Notes: a model not told the origin generated them from the letters alone. 64,000 nucleotides of DNA from Rhizobium etli_C (GCF_014198605.1 NZ_JACIHU010000016.1), one strand, 5' to 3'. Numbered from the stretch's first letter, positions 25,512 through 34,318 are shown. Translations and numbers: made by a program.

Positions 25512-26807
25512 TCACTGATTCATTACGTTGATTTCAAATTTCTCGTCGCCGCTAAGCCAGCGTTTGATGTTGCGCGCAGCCTGGCGGATGCGGTGTTCGT
25601 TCTCGACGAGCGCCAGACGGACGTAGTCGTCGCCCATTTCGCCGAAGCCGATACCCGGTGCAACGGCGACGTCGGCCTTCTCGACCAGCAGCTTGGAAAA
25701 CTCCAGCGAACCGAGATGACGGAACTTTTCCGGGATCTTTGCCCAGGCGAACATGGTGGCAGCCGGCGGCGGCACGTCGAAGCCGGCCTTTCCGAAGCTT
25801 TCGACCATGACGTCGCGGCGACGCTTGTAGACGTTGCGAACCTCCGCAATGTCGGAACCGTCGCCGTTCAGCGCATGGGTCGCGGCCACCTGGATCGGCG
25901 TGAAGGCGCCGTAGTCGAGATAGGACTTGACGCGGGTGAGCGCCGCGATCAGCCGCTCGTTGCCGACGGCAAAGCCCATGCGCCAGCCGGGCATGGAAAA
26001 GGTCTTCGACATCGAGGTGAATTCGACGGTCACATCCATTGCACCAGGCACTTCGAGAACCGATGGCGGCGGAGCGCCGTCGAAGTAGATCTCGGAATAG
26101 GCAAGGTCGGAAAGCACGATGGTGTCATGCTTCTTGGCGAAGGCGACGACGTCCTTATAGAAATCGAGCGTCGCGACGAGGGCCGTCGGGTTCGACGGAT
26201 AGTTGAGGATCAGCGCCAACGGCTTCGGGATCGAATGCCGGACCGCCCGCTCTAGCGGCGGGAAAAAGCTCTCATCCGGCTCAACCGACATCGAGCGGAT
26301 CACGCCGCCCGCCATCAGGAAACCGAAGGCGTGGATCGGATAGGTTGGATTCGGGCAGAGGATCACGTCGCCGGGCGCCGTGATCGCCTGCGCCATGTTG
26401 GCGAAGCCTTCCTTGGAGCCCAAGGTGGCGACCACCTGGGTATCCGGGTTGAGCTTGACGCCGAAGCGGCGGGCATAATAGGCGGCCTGGGCGCGGCGCA
26501 GCCCCGGAATGCCCTTGGAGGAGGAATAACGGTGGGTGCGCGGATCCTGCACGACCTCGCACAGCTTGTCGACGATCGACTGAGGAGTGGGAAGGTCGGG
26601 GTTTCCCATGCCGAGATCAATGATATCGGCGCCGCCCGCTCGCGCGCTTGCTTTCAAACGGTTGACCTGTTCGAAAACATAAGGCGGCAAACGTTGAATT
26701 CTGTGAAAGTCCAGCACACTATTTCCAATCAAATCGCAGATACCTCCCGCGCCGATTATAGAAACCGACGCGGGAGGCTGGGAGGTCTCCTTCCGGAGAA
26801 CATTCAT
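25512..26807 (-). CDS. Class I/II aminotransferase (AlaC-like)
   Basis: A 431-residue PLP enzyme of fold type I. It has RLPPYVFEQVNRLKASARAGGADIIDLGMGNPDLPTP near the N-terminus, a cofactor-lysine region MSKTFSMPGWRMGFAVGN and the arginine region YVRLALVENEHRIRQA, all very like bacterial alanine/AlaC aminotransferases. The stop of the binding protein overlaps this start as TAATG. About 30 residues before the usual family start (LDFHRIQRLPP; a GTG at 26717 is an alternative start) look atypical, and the gene has noticeably more G/C-ending codons than its neighbours. Both suggest a chromosomal aminotransferase gene recruited into the operon. The amino acceptor is unknown. Confidence 0.85.
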   Translation of the reverse strand: MNVLRKETSQPPASVSIIGAGGICDLIGNSVLDFHRIQRLPPYVFEQVNRLKASARAGGADIIDLGMGNPDLPTPQSIVDKLCEVVQDPRTHRYSSSKGIPGLRRAQAAYYARRFGVKLNPDTQVVATLGSKEGFANMAQAITAPGDVILCPNPTYPIHAFGFLMAGGVIRSMSVEPDESFFPPLERAVRHSIPKPLALILNYPSNPTALVATLDFYKDVVAFAKKHDTIVLSDLAYSEIYFDGAPPPSVLEVPGAMDVTVEFTSMSKTFSMPGWRMGFAVGNERLIAALTRVKSYLDYGAFTPIQVAATHALNGDGSDIAEVRNVYKRRRDVMVESFGKAGFDVPPPAATMFAWAKIPEKFRHLGSLEFSKLLVEKADVAVAPGIGFGEMGDDYVRLALVENEHRIRQAARNIKRWLSGDEKFEINVMNQ

Positions 26808-27976
26808 TACTTCTTCGGCCGCCAAGCTAACGGATCTTCAGGACGTTCGAAGTAGTTTGCAGCGACGTCTGCAGGCCACCAGCCGTTGTTCTTCGGCTCG
26901 ATCCAATCCGTGGAATTGGGATCGCAATCTTCCTTCAGCACTTCCTTCACGTCATCAATGGTGTAAGGAAGCGCAGGACGAAGAATCGACTGGATCTTTG
27001 GTCCCTGGCCTTCGAGCGTTCGCATCATGACGTCCCACACAAGGCGGGCATCAGACCGCGGCGGCCAGAAATGGAAGCTCTTGCTTATGAAATCAGGGTT
27101 CTTACGCCAGTAGCAGGCTGCGGAAGCCTCACCCCCGAGCACGATAGGCATCATGTCGCGGCCGGATTGCTGTACTGCGTTCACGACACCGTTTTCTGAA
27201 GCGGACTGAACGAGAATGCCATTAACCTCAGCAAGATTGGTGGCAAGAAACTTCTGAACCTCAACCTGGGCGACCTGGTCGGTCCATTTGCCAGCTATCG
27301 TGCCTACAATTTTGATACCGGGGAATTTATCGAACGCGTTCTTCGCGCCGATGTCGAAGCTGTCCGATGATGCGAAACCGGGGATGCCCGATACCATCAG
27401 GACGTTGCCTTTTTCACCGATTTCCTTGGCAAGCCATTCAGCAGCCTTGTAGCCACCGTCGGTGTTATTCTCTGTGGCATTGATTGCGTAGGGTGATGTG
27501 ACATAGCCCGAGACTGAGAAGACTGGCACGCCTTTCGAATGAGCATACTCTATGGTCTTGTTAAGTGCGGTAATGTTCGAGCAGCAAATGACGATCGCAT
27601 CAACACCGTCGTCAACCATCTGCCGCATCTGCTGGATTTGGACAGCGTCTTTGAGGTCAGACTGCGTGACGATTAGATCGGAGACTAGGCCTGCTTCCTT
27701 ATATTTCGGAAGCAATACGTTGGTGAATTCGTCCAGGATGTTCGCGCGCCAGGTATTACCGGCATATGTGGATGCATAACCAATTTTCCACGGCGGTGGA
27801 CGTTTTGGAACAAAATCCTTGTACACCGTCCCCCCGAGCGGAATGGCGGGATCGATATTCTCGTAAAGCGCCTTTTGGTCCGGCGGCAACGAATCGAGGC
27901 CGTCAGCCTTCGCCACGCCGTTCATGTGATAAAGGCTCGACAGCGTAAGAAGCGCTGCAACGATTTTCTTCAGCAT
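26807..27976 (-). CDS. Periplasmic sugar-type binding protein, second type (copy A)
   Basis: A 389-residue exported binding protein with a signal peptide (MLKKIVAALLTLSSLYHMNGVAKA). Its body is marked by PPWKIGYASTYAGNTWRANIL, VDAIVICCSNITALNKTIEYAHSKG and GNVLMVSGIPGFASSDSFDIGA. The C-terminal half has LGGEASAACYWRKNPDF and LEGQGPKIQSILRPALPYTIDDV. Two other genes (41339 and 58776) encode very similar proteins. It has no permease or ATPase genes of its own in the operon, so it may serve the transporter encoded at 55129-58684. GGGGAGGAGG precedes the start. Confidence 0.88.
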   Translation of the reverse strand: MLKKIVAALLTLSSLYHMNGVAKADGLDSLPPDQKALYENIDPAIPLGGTVYKDFVPKRPPPWKIGYASTYAGNTWRANILDEFTNVLLPKYKEAGLVSDLIVTQSDLKDAVQIQQMRQMVDDGVDAIVICCSNITALNKTIEYAHSKGVPVFSVSGYVTSPYAINATENNTDGGYKAAEWLAKEIGEKGNVLMVSGIPGFASSDSFDIGAKNAFDKFPGIKIVGTIAGKWTDQVAQVEVQKFLATNLAEVNGILVQSASENGVVNAVQQSGRDMMPIVLGGEASAACYWRKNPDFISKSFHFWPPRSDARLVWDVMMRTLEGQGPKIQSILRPALPYTIDDVKEVLKEDCDPNSTDWIEPKNNGWWPADVAANYFERPEDPLAWRPKK

Positions 27977-28042
27977 TCAGGGCCTCCTCCCCTTGTGGTT
28001 CCGCTCAACCGCCGGCCCCTTTGGCCGCCAGCCGCGAAAATC

Positions 28043-28090
28043 CTGCCAGAATCTGGCAGAGTTCGTGTCGGGACAGCAATCGCCGTCCCG
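28043..28090 (-). other. Pair of inverted repeats between LLM monooxygenase and binding protein genes
   Basis: CTGCCAGA-A-TCTGGCAG (28043-28059) is a perfect odd palindrome, and CGGGAC/GTCCCG (28069-28090) a short hairpin 9 bp after the monooxygenase stop. They may cap the upstream mRNA or weaken transcription into the binding protein gene. There is no U-tract. Confidence 0.45.
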
Positions 28091-28099
28091 AGGACTGGT

Positions 28100-29221
28100 T
28101 CAGTTGCGCAGACCGGCTTGCTTGAGCAGCGGCATGACACGGTCGTTAAAGAAGGGAAGTTCCTCGTTGTAATCGACCATTGTCAGCAAGGCGCCGTTGA
28201 CGCCTGTATTGCTGAGATCCACGAGCTTGTCGGCGACTTGTTCTGGATTGCCGACGATCGGGTATCCACCCCAGCCAGCGACGAAGCGTTCCTTGAATTT
28301 TTGATACATTTCGGCAGAATGGTTTTGAGATTGCACCTGCAGAACTTCACAGATGTTCTCGCATGCCTCCCAGTCACCCTTCTGGTTGACGTAGTAGTCG
28401 TAGTATTCCTTTGCTTCCTTCTCCGTTTCGCGAACGATAACGGGGCAAGCTGTGAATGTGCCAAGATCACGGTTATATTCAGTACGCGCCAGGTCCTTCA
28501 CCTTTTTGACCCAGGCAGCGCCGGATTCCATGTCTTGCATGAAGCCGAAGTTGAAGTCGCAGAACTTGGCGGTGAAATGCAGTCCCTTGCCCGAGGCGCC
28601 GGCGCAGATCAGGAGCGGGCGACCCGCCTTGTTGTAGGGTTTGGGTTCACTGAAGGCGTCTTTGACTTTGAGGAACTCGCCTTCGAAGGTAACGCCATTG
28701 CGTTTCCAGAGCGTCTCGACGATATCCATCCATTCAGTGGCGTATTCATAGCGGGTGTCGTGCTCCATCATAGGAACTCCGAACATTTCCATTTCGGGAG
28801 TGAACCAGCCGGTAACGAGATTGAGGCCGTATCGACCCTTCGAGATGTGATCGATTGTTGTCGCCATCTTGGTTGCAACAATCGGGTCTAGCGTCGGAAT
28901 GTGAGTCGTTGAGAAGAACTGGAGCTTCGTGGTGACCGCCGCGAGAGCGGCCGCCCAGGTGAACGTATCCATGTTCACGCCATTGAAGTTTGAAGGACCG
29001 CCAAAACCACGCCAGCGTGCAATCGGCACCATGCATTCCCAACCGGCTGCCTCAAGCTTCTTTGCAATCTCGACGTTGTGGTCGAAGGTAGGTTCGAACG
29101 TTGTCTCAGCGAGCGTAATCGCGCATGCATTCGAGCAATTCGTGCCAAATACGCCGAGCTTGAGCTTGTTATCATTGAACATTGGGTTTCCGGCAGCGCG
29201 GAAATCGTCTTGTGCGGTCAC
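28100..29221 (-). CDS. LLM-class (luciferase-like) FMN-dependent monooxygenase
   Basis: A 373-residue alpha/beta-barrel oxygenase that uses reduced FMN and O2. Landmarks include KLKLGVFGTNCSNACAIT, AKKLEAAGWECMVPIARWRGFG, TKLQFFSTTHIPTLDPIVATK, ISKGRYGLNLVTGWFTPEMEM and RPLLICAGASGKGLHFTAKF, close in style to RutA and related oxygenases. Such enzymes may hydroxylate, open rings, or act as type II Baeyer-Villiger enzymes. The GTG at 29221, 5 bp from GGAGGG, is preferred over the ATG at 29182. The flavin reductase at 29762 in the same operon is its likely electron partner. The substrate is unknown; no RutB-type amidohydrolase is present, so pyrimidine breakdown is unlikely. Confidence 0.9.
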   Translation of the reverse strand: MTAQDDFRAAGNPMFNDNKLKLGVFGTNCSNACAITLAETTFEPTFDHNVEIAKKLEAAGWECMVPIARWRGFGGPSNFNGVNMDTFTWAAALAAVTTKLQFFSTTHIPTLDPIVATKMATTIDHISKGRYGLNLVTGWFTPEMEMFGVPMMEHDTRYEYATEWMDIVETLWKRNGVTFEGEFLKVKDAFSEPKPYNKAGRPLLICAGASGKGLHFTAKFCDFNFGFMQDMESGAAWVKKVKDLARTEYNRDLGTFTACPVIVRETEKEAKEYYDYYVNQKGDWEACENICEVLQVQSQNHSAEMYQKFKERFVAGWGGYPIVGNPEQVADKLVDLSNTGVNGALLTMVDYNEELPFFNDRVMPLLKQAGLRN

Positions 29222-29281
29222 TGTAGTCCCTCCTCGGGCTGGCAACGGATGATGCTCAGCCCACTCAAATGCGTTGAATAA

Positions 29282-29698
29282 CTAGATGCCCATCTCGTCG
29301 AAAACTTCCGCTGCCACGCGGAAGCTGTCGATGGCCGCAGGAACACCGCAGTAAATCGAAACCTGGAGGAAAACCTCCCGAATTTCCTCTTTGGTAAGAC
29401 CGTTGTTGATTGCTCCGCGAACATGCAGTTTCAGCTCATGCGGACGATTGAGGGCCGAAATCATCCCGAGATTGAGGATGCTGCGCTGCTTGCGCTCCAG
29501 GCCCGGCCGATTCCAAATCGCGTCCCAGCAGTATTCCGTGACGAGGGTTTGCATCGGCCAATTGAAGTCGGTGGCTTTGCTGACCGACGCATCAACATAG
29601 GCCCCCCCCAAGACTTCGCGCCGGGTCTTTAGTCCGCGCTCAAAGCGCTCTGTGACTTCACGTCCATGAATTTCTCTTGCGGGTGCCATATTGCTCAC
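29282..29698 (-). CDS. Carboxymuconolactone-decarboxylase-like (CMD) protein, copy A
   Basis: A 138-residue all-helical protein of the CMD family (PcaC-like branch): ERFERGLKTRREVLGGAYVD, ATDFNWPMQTLVTEYCWDAI, LNLGMISALNRPHELKLHVRGAINNGLTKEEI and VSIYCGVPAAIDSFRVA. Family members decarboxylate gamma-carboxymuconolactone or act as hydroperoxide-type redox proteins; this one lacks a CxxC pair, which favours the decarboxylase-like group. A GTG at 29698, 7 bp from AGGAG, is preferred; an ATG at 29689 is possible. It lies between the flavin reductase and the LLM monooxygenase. The copy at 61322 is a close relative. Confidence 0.87.
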   Translation of the reverse strand: MSNMAPAREIHGREVTERFERGLKTRREVLGGAYVDASVSKATDFNWPMQTLVTEYCWDAIWNRPGLERKQRSILNLGMISALNRPHELKLHVRGAINNGLTKEEIREVFLQVSIYCGVPAAIDSFRVAAEVFDEMGI

Positions 29699-29761
29699 GC
29701 TTTTCTCCTTGCCGCCCTTGGGCTTTCGATGAGTGATGTGATTGGTGGTTAAAGCCACCTA

Positions 29762-30271
29762 CTATGCGGCCGATCCACTGATGGACGACGACCTGACGAG
29801 TTGACCGTTTTCGTAGAGAAGCGGCGCGATTGACTCGATGAACCGTGCTTCGAGCACTTCTCCGAGCACAACATCATGCGTTCCAACGTGAACGACATCT
29901 TTTAGCTTGCAGACAAACGCCGCCTGCGCATCGGACAGGACCGGCATGCCGTCAAGAGACAGCCACTCGCCGTAATGAAAGCGCTCTTCACCCTTCAATT
30001 GCCCACTGAACAGCGGCACAAGATCGGCATGTGAAAGATGCAGCATGTTCACGGCGAACTTCCCGGAGATCTTCAAAGGCTGATTCACCGAAGCCGATTG
30101 GTTGATGCAGACAAGAACAGTTGGTGGGTCCGCGGTAACCGACTGGACCGCGGTGGCGGCCATGCCATGACGGACTCCGTTGAGTTCGGTCGTGATCAAG
30201 CAGATGGTTGATGTGAACCGACGCATAGCTGCCTTAAAAGCCAACTGCGCCTCAGTGCTGGTATCGGCCAT
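29762..30271 (-). CDS. Flavin reductase of a two-component monooxygenase
   Basis: A 169-residue protein of the flavin reductase-like (HpaC/RutF) group, with FKAAMRRFTSTICLITTELNGVRHGMAATAVQSV, TADPPTVLVCINQSASVNQPLKISGKFAVNML and HDVVLGEVLEARF. It reduces FMN or FAD with NAD(P)H and hands it to the oxygenase. GGAGGA precedes the ATG at 30271. It is the first gene of the minus-strand operon that continues with CMD, LLM monooxygenase, binding protein, aminotransferase and Gfa-like protein. A perfect -35 box and operator copy lie upstream. Confidence 0.9.
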   Translation of the reverse strand: MADTSTEAQLAFKAAMRRFTSTICLITTELNGVRHGMAATAVQSVTADPPTVLVCINQSASVNQPLKISGKFAVNMLHLSHADLVPLFSGQLKGEERFHYGEWLSLDGMPVLSDAQAAFVCKLKDVVHVGTHDVVLGEVLEARFIESIAPLLYENGQLVRSSSISGSAA

Positions 30272-30318
30272 ATTGTCCTCCCACGGCCAAATTCGATCGA
30301 GCCTAGATAAACAGATCA

Positions 30319-30333
30319 GCAGACAATCTGTCA
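30319..30333 (-). promoter_or_regulatory. Shared operator with promoter, upstream of flavin-enzyme operon
   Basis: On the minus strand TGACAGATTGTCTGC preceded by T gives TTGACA (30334-30329), and TTTATC (30311-30306) lies 17 bp further on. This is one of the best promoter/operator overlaps in the window. Confidence 0.8.
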
Positions 30334-30349
30334 ACCGGATTTTCACAAT

Positions 30350-30364
30350 TGACAGATTGTCTGC
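30350..30364 (+). promoter_or_regulatory. Shared operator with promoter, upstream of SDR gene
   Basis: Reads TGACAGATTGTCTGC. TTCACA (30342-30347) and TAAAAT (30365-30370) have 17-bp spacing and the operator fills the spacer between them. It faces away from the operator at 30319, so one regulator can control both divergent units. Confidence 0.8.
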
Positions 30365-30405
30365 TAAAATGTCTTCTAAGGCACCCAAAAACGAGGAGAT
30401 GGTCG

Positions 30406-31173
30406 ATGGATTTGAATCAAAGGGTTTGTATCGTCACAGGGGGCGGCAGCGGCATTGGTCGTGCGACCGCCGAGCTTTTCGCAAAGAACGGCGCCTATGT
30501 GGTTGTTGCTGATGTCAATGAAGACGCCGCGGTTCGTGTGGCGAACGAGATCGGCTCGAAGGCTTTCGGTGTTCGCGTCGACGTCTCGTCCGCCAAGGAC
30601 GCGGAAAGCATGGTTGAGAAGACGACCGCAAAGTGGGGCCGGGTCGACGTGCTCGTCAATAATGCCGGGTTCGGAACGACGGGGAATGTGGTGACCATTC
30701 CTGAAGAAACTTGGGACCGGATTATGTCCGTAAACGTCAAAGGGATCTTCCTTTGCTCAAAGTACGTCATTCCTGTTATGCGACGGAACGGCGGAGGTTC
30801 GATCATCAATACGACTTCCTACACCGCAACCTCAGCAATCGCGGACAGGACTGCCTACGTAGCATCGAAAGGAGCAATATCTTCGCTGACGCGCGCGATG
30901 GCCATGGATCATGCGAAAGAGGGAATTCGTGTCAACGCGGTCGCTCCAGGGACAATCGACTCTCCTTACTTCACGAAAATCTTCGCCGAAGCGAAGGACC
31001 CCGCGAAGCTTCGCAGCGATTTCAACGCCCGTGCCGTCATGGATCGGATGGGGACAGCTGAAGAGATTGCTGAAGCAATGCTTTTTCTTGCGTCCGATCG
31101 TTCGAGGTTCGCGACCGGTAGCATTCTGACGGTCGATGGCGGCTCCTCGATCGGAAACCACCTGGTCAAGTGA
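30406..31173 (+). CDS. Short-chain dehydrogenase/reductase
   Basis: A 255-residue classical SDR. It has the cofactor motif TGGGSGIG, the NNAGF motif, the active-site serine region IINTTSYTATSAI and the YVASK catalytic pair, so it should be active as an NAD(P)-dependent alcohol dehydrogenase or ketone reductase. The C-terminal FATGSILTVDGGSSI is typical. GAGGAG is 7 bp upstream of the ATG at 30406. It is divergent from the flavin-enzyme operon and monocistronic. The product may be the ketone or aldehyde used by the monooxygenase; this is inferred from position. Confidence 0.9.
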   Translation: MDLNQRVCIVTGGGSGIGRATAELFAKNGAYVVVADVNEDAAVRVANEIGSKAFGVRVDVSSAKDAESMVEKTTAKWGRVDVLVNNAGFGTTGNVVTIPEETWDRIMSVNVKGIFLCSKYVIPVMRRNGGGSIINTTSYTATSAIADRTAYVASKGAISSLTRAMAMDHAKEGIRVNAVAPGTIDSPYFTKIFAEAKDPAKLRSDFNARAVMDRMGTAEEIAEAMLFLASDRSRFATGSILTVDGGSSIGNHLVK

Positions 31174-31544
31174 AGGAAAGGGCGGCACTCGTCATGCCCT
31201 TACATTTGAGGCAGGAACACCGGGTATAAGGCCCCAGCCTCGTTGATCATTGACGTGTTCCTAACCCGTCAATGACAGCACAGAGCTGTTGGCCTAGGCG
31301 CAGCTCTTGTCGGACTTGCGGCACGCTCCAGCAAATATGAGAAGGAGAAGGACTGCCGGCGACAACTAGATCTAACAGCGGAAACTGGATCAAGGACATT
31401 TCGCAATTTTTGTCGAATAACCCCACGATGTCGGTCAGATGACGTCATGCGAGTGCCGACCTTCCGGAATAGCCGCATGCTGGTTCCGAATGCCCTCTAT
31501 CGCAACGCCGTCGGCATAAGTTTAGTCCGGAATACAAGGTGATA
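31174..31544. other. Intergenic stretch between SDR and the IS256 element
   Basis: About 370 bp without a supportable gene. It probably contains the 3' end of the SDR transcript and flanking DNA disturbed by the insertion sequence. Confidence 0.4.
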
Positions 31545-32818
31545 CGATCGTGTCCCGGGAGGTGGTGTAGGTCGCGGCTGATGGCGTGCTTTCCCGACAT
31601 GGGTCGGAAGGGGATATCAGCGTGCCACAGCGGGGCAGGCTGATTTGGGGATCATCGCTCATTTGGGCCATGGTCTCAAGCGTCATATACCTGGCGCGTT
31701 GAACGGCCCATTCATCATTCTGTTCGAGCAGCAATGCACCGACGAGACGGACGATGGCTTCGTCGTTCGGAAAGATGCCGACGACCTCGGTGCGTCGCTT
31801 GATTTCGCCGTTGAGACGCTCAATTGGATTCGTCGAGTGCAGCTTTGCCCGGTGCTCTTTCGGGAAGGTCATGTAGGCGAGCACGTCCTCTTCAGCGTCG
31901 TCCATGATGGTGGCAAGCTTCGGCACTTTCGGCCTGATTTGATCGGCGACACTGCGCCATTGTGCGGCTTGCTGCCTCCGGGGTCTCCTGGGCAAAGGCC
32001 GTCGCGATGAAGGCGGATACGACCCGCCTGCCGCTCTTTCCAGCATGCGCGAGCACGTTCCTCATGAAGTGAACCCGGCACCTTTGCCAAGTGGCATTGA
32101 GAACCTTGGAAACGGCAGCCTTGATGCCCTCATGTGCATCAGAGACAACCAGGTTCACACCACGTAATCCTCGACGTGTCAGCCTGCGCAGGAATTCCGT
32201 CCAGATCGGTTCGGCCTCCGAGGTGCCAACTTCCATACCCAGGACCTCGCGCCGACCGTCGCTGTTGACGCCCACCGCGATAATGACGGCGACTGAGACG
32301 ATGCGGCCGCCACGCCGGACCTTGAGATAGGTCGCGTCCACCCAGACGTACCGCCACTCACCTTCAATCGGCCTGTCGAGGAACGCCTTCACTTTGACGT
32401 CGATCTCTTCACATAGGCGGCTCACCTGGCTTTTGGAGATGCCGCTCATACCCATGGCCTTGACCAAGTCGTCGACAGAACGAGTCGAGATTCCCTGGAT
32501 ATACGCTTCCTGGATAACGGCCGTCAGAGCTTTCTCTGCCATCCGACGCGGTTCAAGGAAGCTCGGAAAGTAGCTGCCTTTGCGCAGCTTCGGAATGCGA
32601 AGCTCGACGGTGCCAGCCCGCGTCTCCCAATCGCGGTCACGGTAGCCATTGCGTTGTGCGAGCCGCATCGAGTTCTTCACACCGAAGTCTGCACCCGTAG
32701 CCGAGCCTACTTCCAGCTCCATCAGCCGCTCGGCAGCAAGGCCGATCATCTCACGCAACAAATCTGCATCGGCACTCTTCTCAACAAGGGAGCGCACGTT
32801 CATCATGTCATTGGTCAT
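31522..32818 (-). pseudogene. IS256-family transposase, frameshifted
   Basis: The first frame (start 32818, MTNDMMNVRSLVEKSADADL...) carries the family N-terminus and the first two acidic residues (WVDATYLKVRRGGRIV and VVSDAHEGIKAA). The second frame carries KLHSTNPIERLNGEIKRR with the third catalytic Glu. The frames meet near 31960: an intact relative would probably read TMAQWRSVADQI, but here TMAQ is followed by CRRSN. This can be explained by loss of one copy of an 8-bp GCGCAGTG repeat. The second frame reads through the left inverted repeat to a stop at 31522. Transposition is probably abolished. Confidence 0.85.
31545..31572 (+). repeat. Left terminal inverted repeat of IS256-family element
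   Basis: Starts CGATCGTGTCCC and pairs with 32952-32979; the first 12 bases are identical and most of the rest match. Confidence 0.75.
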
Positions 32819-32951
32819 CGGTGATCTTTCCGTCAGGTTGGTCTTGAACAACCCGACCCTAGCGGAAAACACTGATGGCCGCCCGCAAAGCCGATCACCC
32901 GCTATAGCGCAGCGAGAAGCGCGCGGGCGCTCGGCTTTACTCCCTACCGTC

Positions 32952-32979
32952 ACCTACGCCACGTACTGGGACACGATCG
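32952..32979 (-). repeat. Right terminal inverted repeat of IS256-family element
   Basis: Read on the minus strand it starts CGATCGTGTCCC, matching the left end. Confidence 0.75.
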
Positions 32980-33007
32980 GTAAATGGCCAACGCGGTTGC
33001 TTTGTGA

Positions 33008-34237
33008 TCAGCCGTTATCTTCGACGAACCGAATAGCGTCTTGCAAGAAGCTCCGGAAATAGTCAGGATTTTCGCACATCGGAAAGTGCCCAAGCCCCTC
33101 CATAACGACATGACGGCTGCCGGGAATGAGGGCCGCTAGCGCTGCTCCGTCTGCAGGCGTCGCAGAGTAGTCATAGGTCCCGGAGAGAAGAACGGTCGGT
33201 GTTCGCTTGGCATCAATCTTCGGACCGACGACGGCACCGTCGAACTCGTCGCTGTAGAACGAAAGATCGCCGGGATAAACTCCAGGAGCACCCTGCGAGT
33301 AGATCCAACTGGCGCGGCGTCGCTCTTCTTGCGGGCTGAGCGGGCTCATGATTCCGCGGACATAGGCTGAGTTATGAAGCGACCCATGAACGTTGACGTT
33401 GTGTTGAAAGGGGTTGCGACGGCCCTTTGACTTCAACGGCGGCTCGACCGCAATTACACCCATTAGACGTTCCGGTCGCTCCGCCGCCAGCACCATGCAC
33501 ATCGCCGCGCCCATAGATCCTCCAACGACGATAGCTCTGTCTCCGACGAGCTGGTCGAGTATCGCCGTGCACCAGGTCAGGTAGAGATCCGTTGTGAGTT
33601 GATAGGGCGAGCCGTCCCAAGTTAAAGGAGGCATCGAACGTCCGTGAAACGGCAGATCAACTGAGATCAATCGGTTCGTACGCGCAAACCCAGTGTCGGA
33701 GAGTTGCGGTAGAAACTGACGGCCGTCTGCGCCAGCCGTATGGAGGAAAAGGATAGGAGTTCCTGCACCGGCTTCCTCGTAAAAGATATCGTGTTCTACG
33801 CCGCCGACCTCTACCCGCTTATAGCGTCCGGTGACCTGTTCAATATTTCGATCGACCTTCGGCGCAACTAGGGGCGGAGACGCTACGACGATCTCGAACA
33901 GTCGCTCCAGAGCGGGACGCGCTTGAGCGATTGCTACGGGCGAACCAGATAACGTGAACTCAGGGTTAGCGAGTTGAAAGGCGGTGAACGAATGGTAGGT
34001 TGCCGGCGGCGGCACCTGCATAACCTTTTCCCAAGCTCCTTCTGGGGCACTCAGTATGACGTCAGCATTTTCGTCCGCGCCGTCCAGTGCGACTATCCCG
34101 CCTCCCACATCAAGTGATGACTTTTCTGGTCCAACTTGCAACGAGATCCGTGTTGTAAGACCTGGGGTCAGTCGCGGTAGCTCCGGATCTTCGATCGCCA
34201 GGGTTACGCGTTTAATCAGCTCGGCATGGGCGCCCAT
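33008..34237 (-). CDS. Alpha/beta hydrolase with N-terminal SCP2-like domain
   Basis: A 409-residue fusion. Residues 1-125 resemble a sterol-carrier-protein-2-like domain (TRISLQVGPEKSSLDVGGG, ADVILSAPEGAWEKVMQ, EFTLSGSPVAIAQARPALERL). Residues 130-409 are an alpha/beta hydrolase with the oxyanion segment LHTAGADGRQFLPQL, nucleophile elbow VVGGSMGAAM (Ser), acid residue in SGTYDYSATPAD and histidine in EGLGHFPMCENP. At 60861 and 59968 the same two parts occur as separate adjacent genes. The enzyme likely opens an ester, lactone or enol-lactone. It is preceded by an operator copy and follows the GntR gene in the same direction. Confidence 0.87.
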   Translation of the reverse strand: MGAHAELIKRVTLAIEDPELPRLTPGLTTRISLQVGPEKSSLDVGGGIVALDGADENADVILSAPEGAWEKVMQVPPPATYHSFTAFQLANPEFTLSGSPVAIAQARPALERLFEIVVASPPLVAPKVDRNIEQVTGRYKRVEVGGVEHDIFYEEAGAGTPILFLHTAGADGRQFLPQLSDTGFARTNRLISVDLPFHGRSMPPLTWDGSPYQLTTDLYLTWCTAILDQLVGDRAIVVGGSMGAAMCMVLAAERPERLMGVIAVEPPLKSKGRRNPFQHNVNVHGSLHNSAYVRGIMSPLSPQEERRRASWIYSQGAPGVYPGDLSFYSDEFDGAVVGPKIDAKRTPTVLLSGTYDYSATPADGAALAALIPGSRHVVMEGLGHFPMCENPDYFRSFLQDAIRFVEDNG

Positions 34238-34318
34238 ACGTCCTCCCTAACAAAATGATGTTTGTTGGGAAGCCGCACTTCCTGTGACTCACCTCCCATA
34301 AGAGAGGTAAGCAGATTT

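Larger units (their letters stand above)
31545..32979 (-). mobile_element. IS256-family insertion sequence, transposase frameshifted
   Basis: About 1.44 kb bounded by imperfect inverted repeats that begin CGATCGTGTCCC at both ends and continue to ...GTAGGT. The transposase inside is split between two frames. I could not see an obvious direct target duplication. The right end lies 29 bp beyond the stop codon of the hydrolase gene at 33008, so the element landed between genes. Confidence 0.85.

Noticed and set aside
25482..26255. 257-residue plus-strand frame
   Set aside because: Antisense to the aminotransferase gene; long only because that gene is GC-rich at third positions.
27875..28891. 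338-residue plus-strand frame
   Set aside because: Antisense to the LLM monooxygenase and binding protein genes, no motif and no ribosome site.
28100..29221. Assignment as RutA (pyrimidine ring opening)
   Set aside because: No RutB amidohydrolase or RutC/RutE genes accompany it; the sequence only shows LLM-family membership.
31537..32987. Target-site duplication flanking the IS256 element
   Set aside because: The 8 bp on the left (AGGTGATA) and right (GTAAATGG) do not match.
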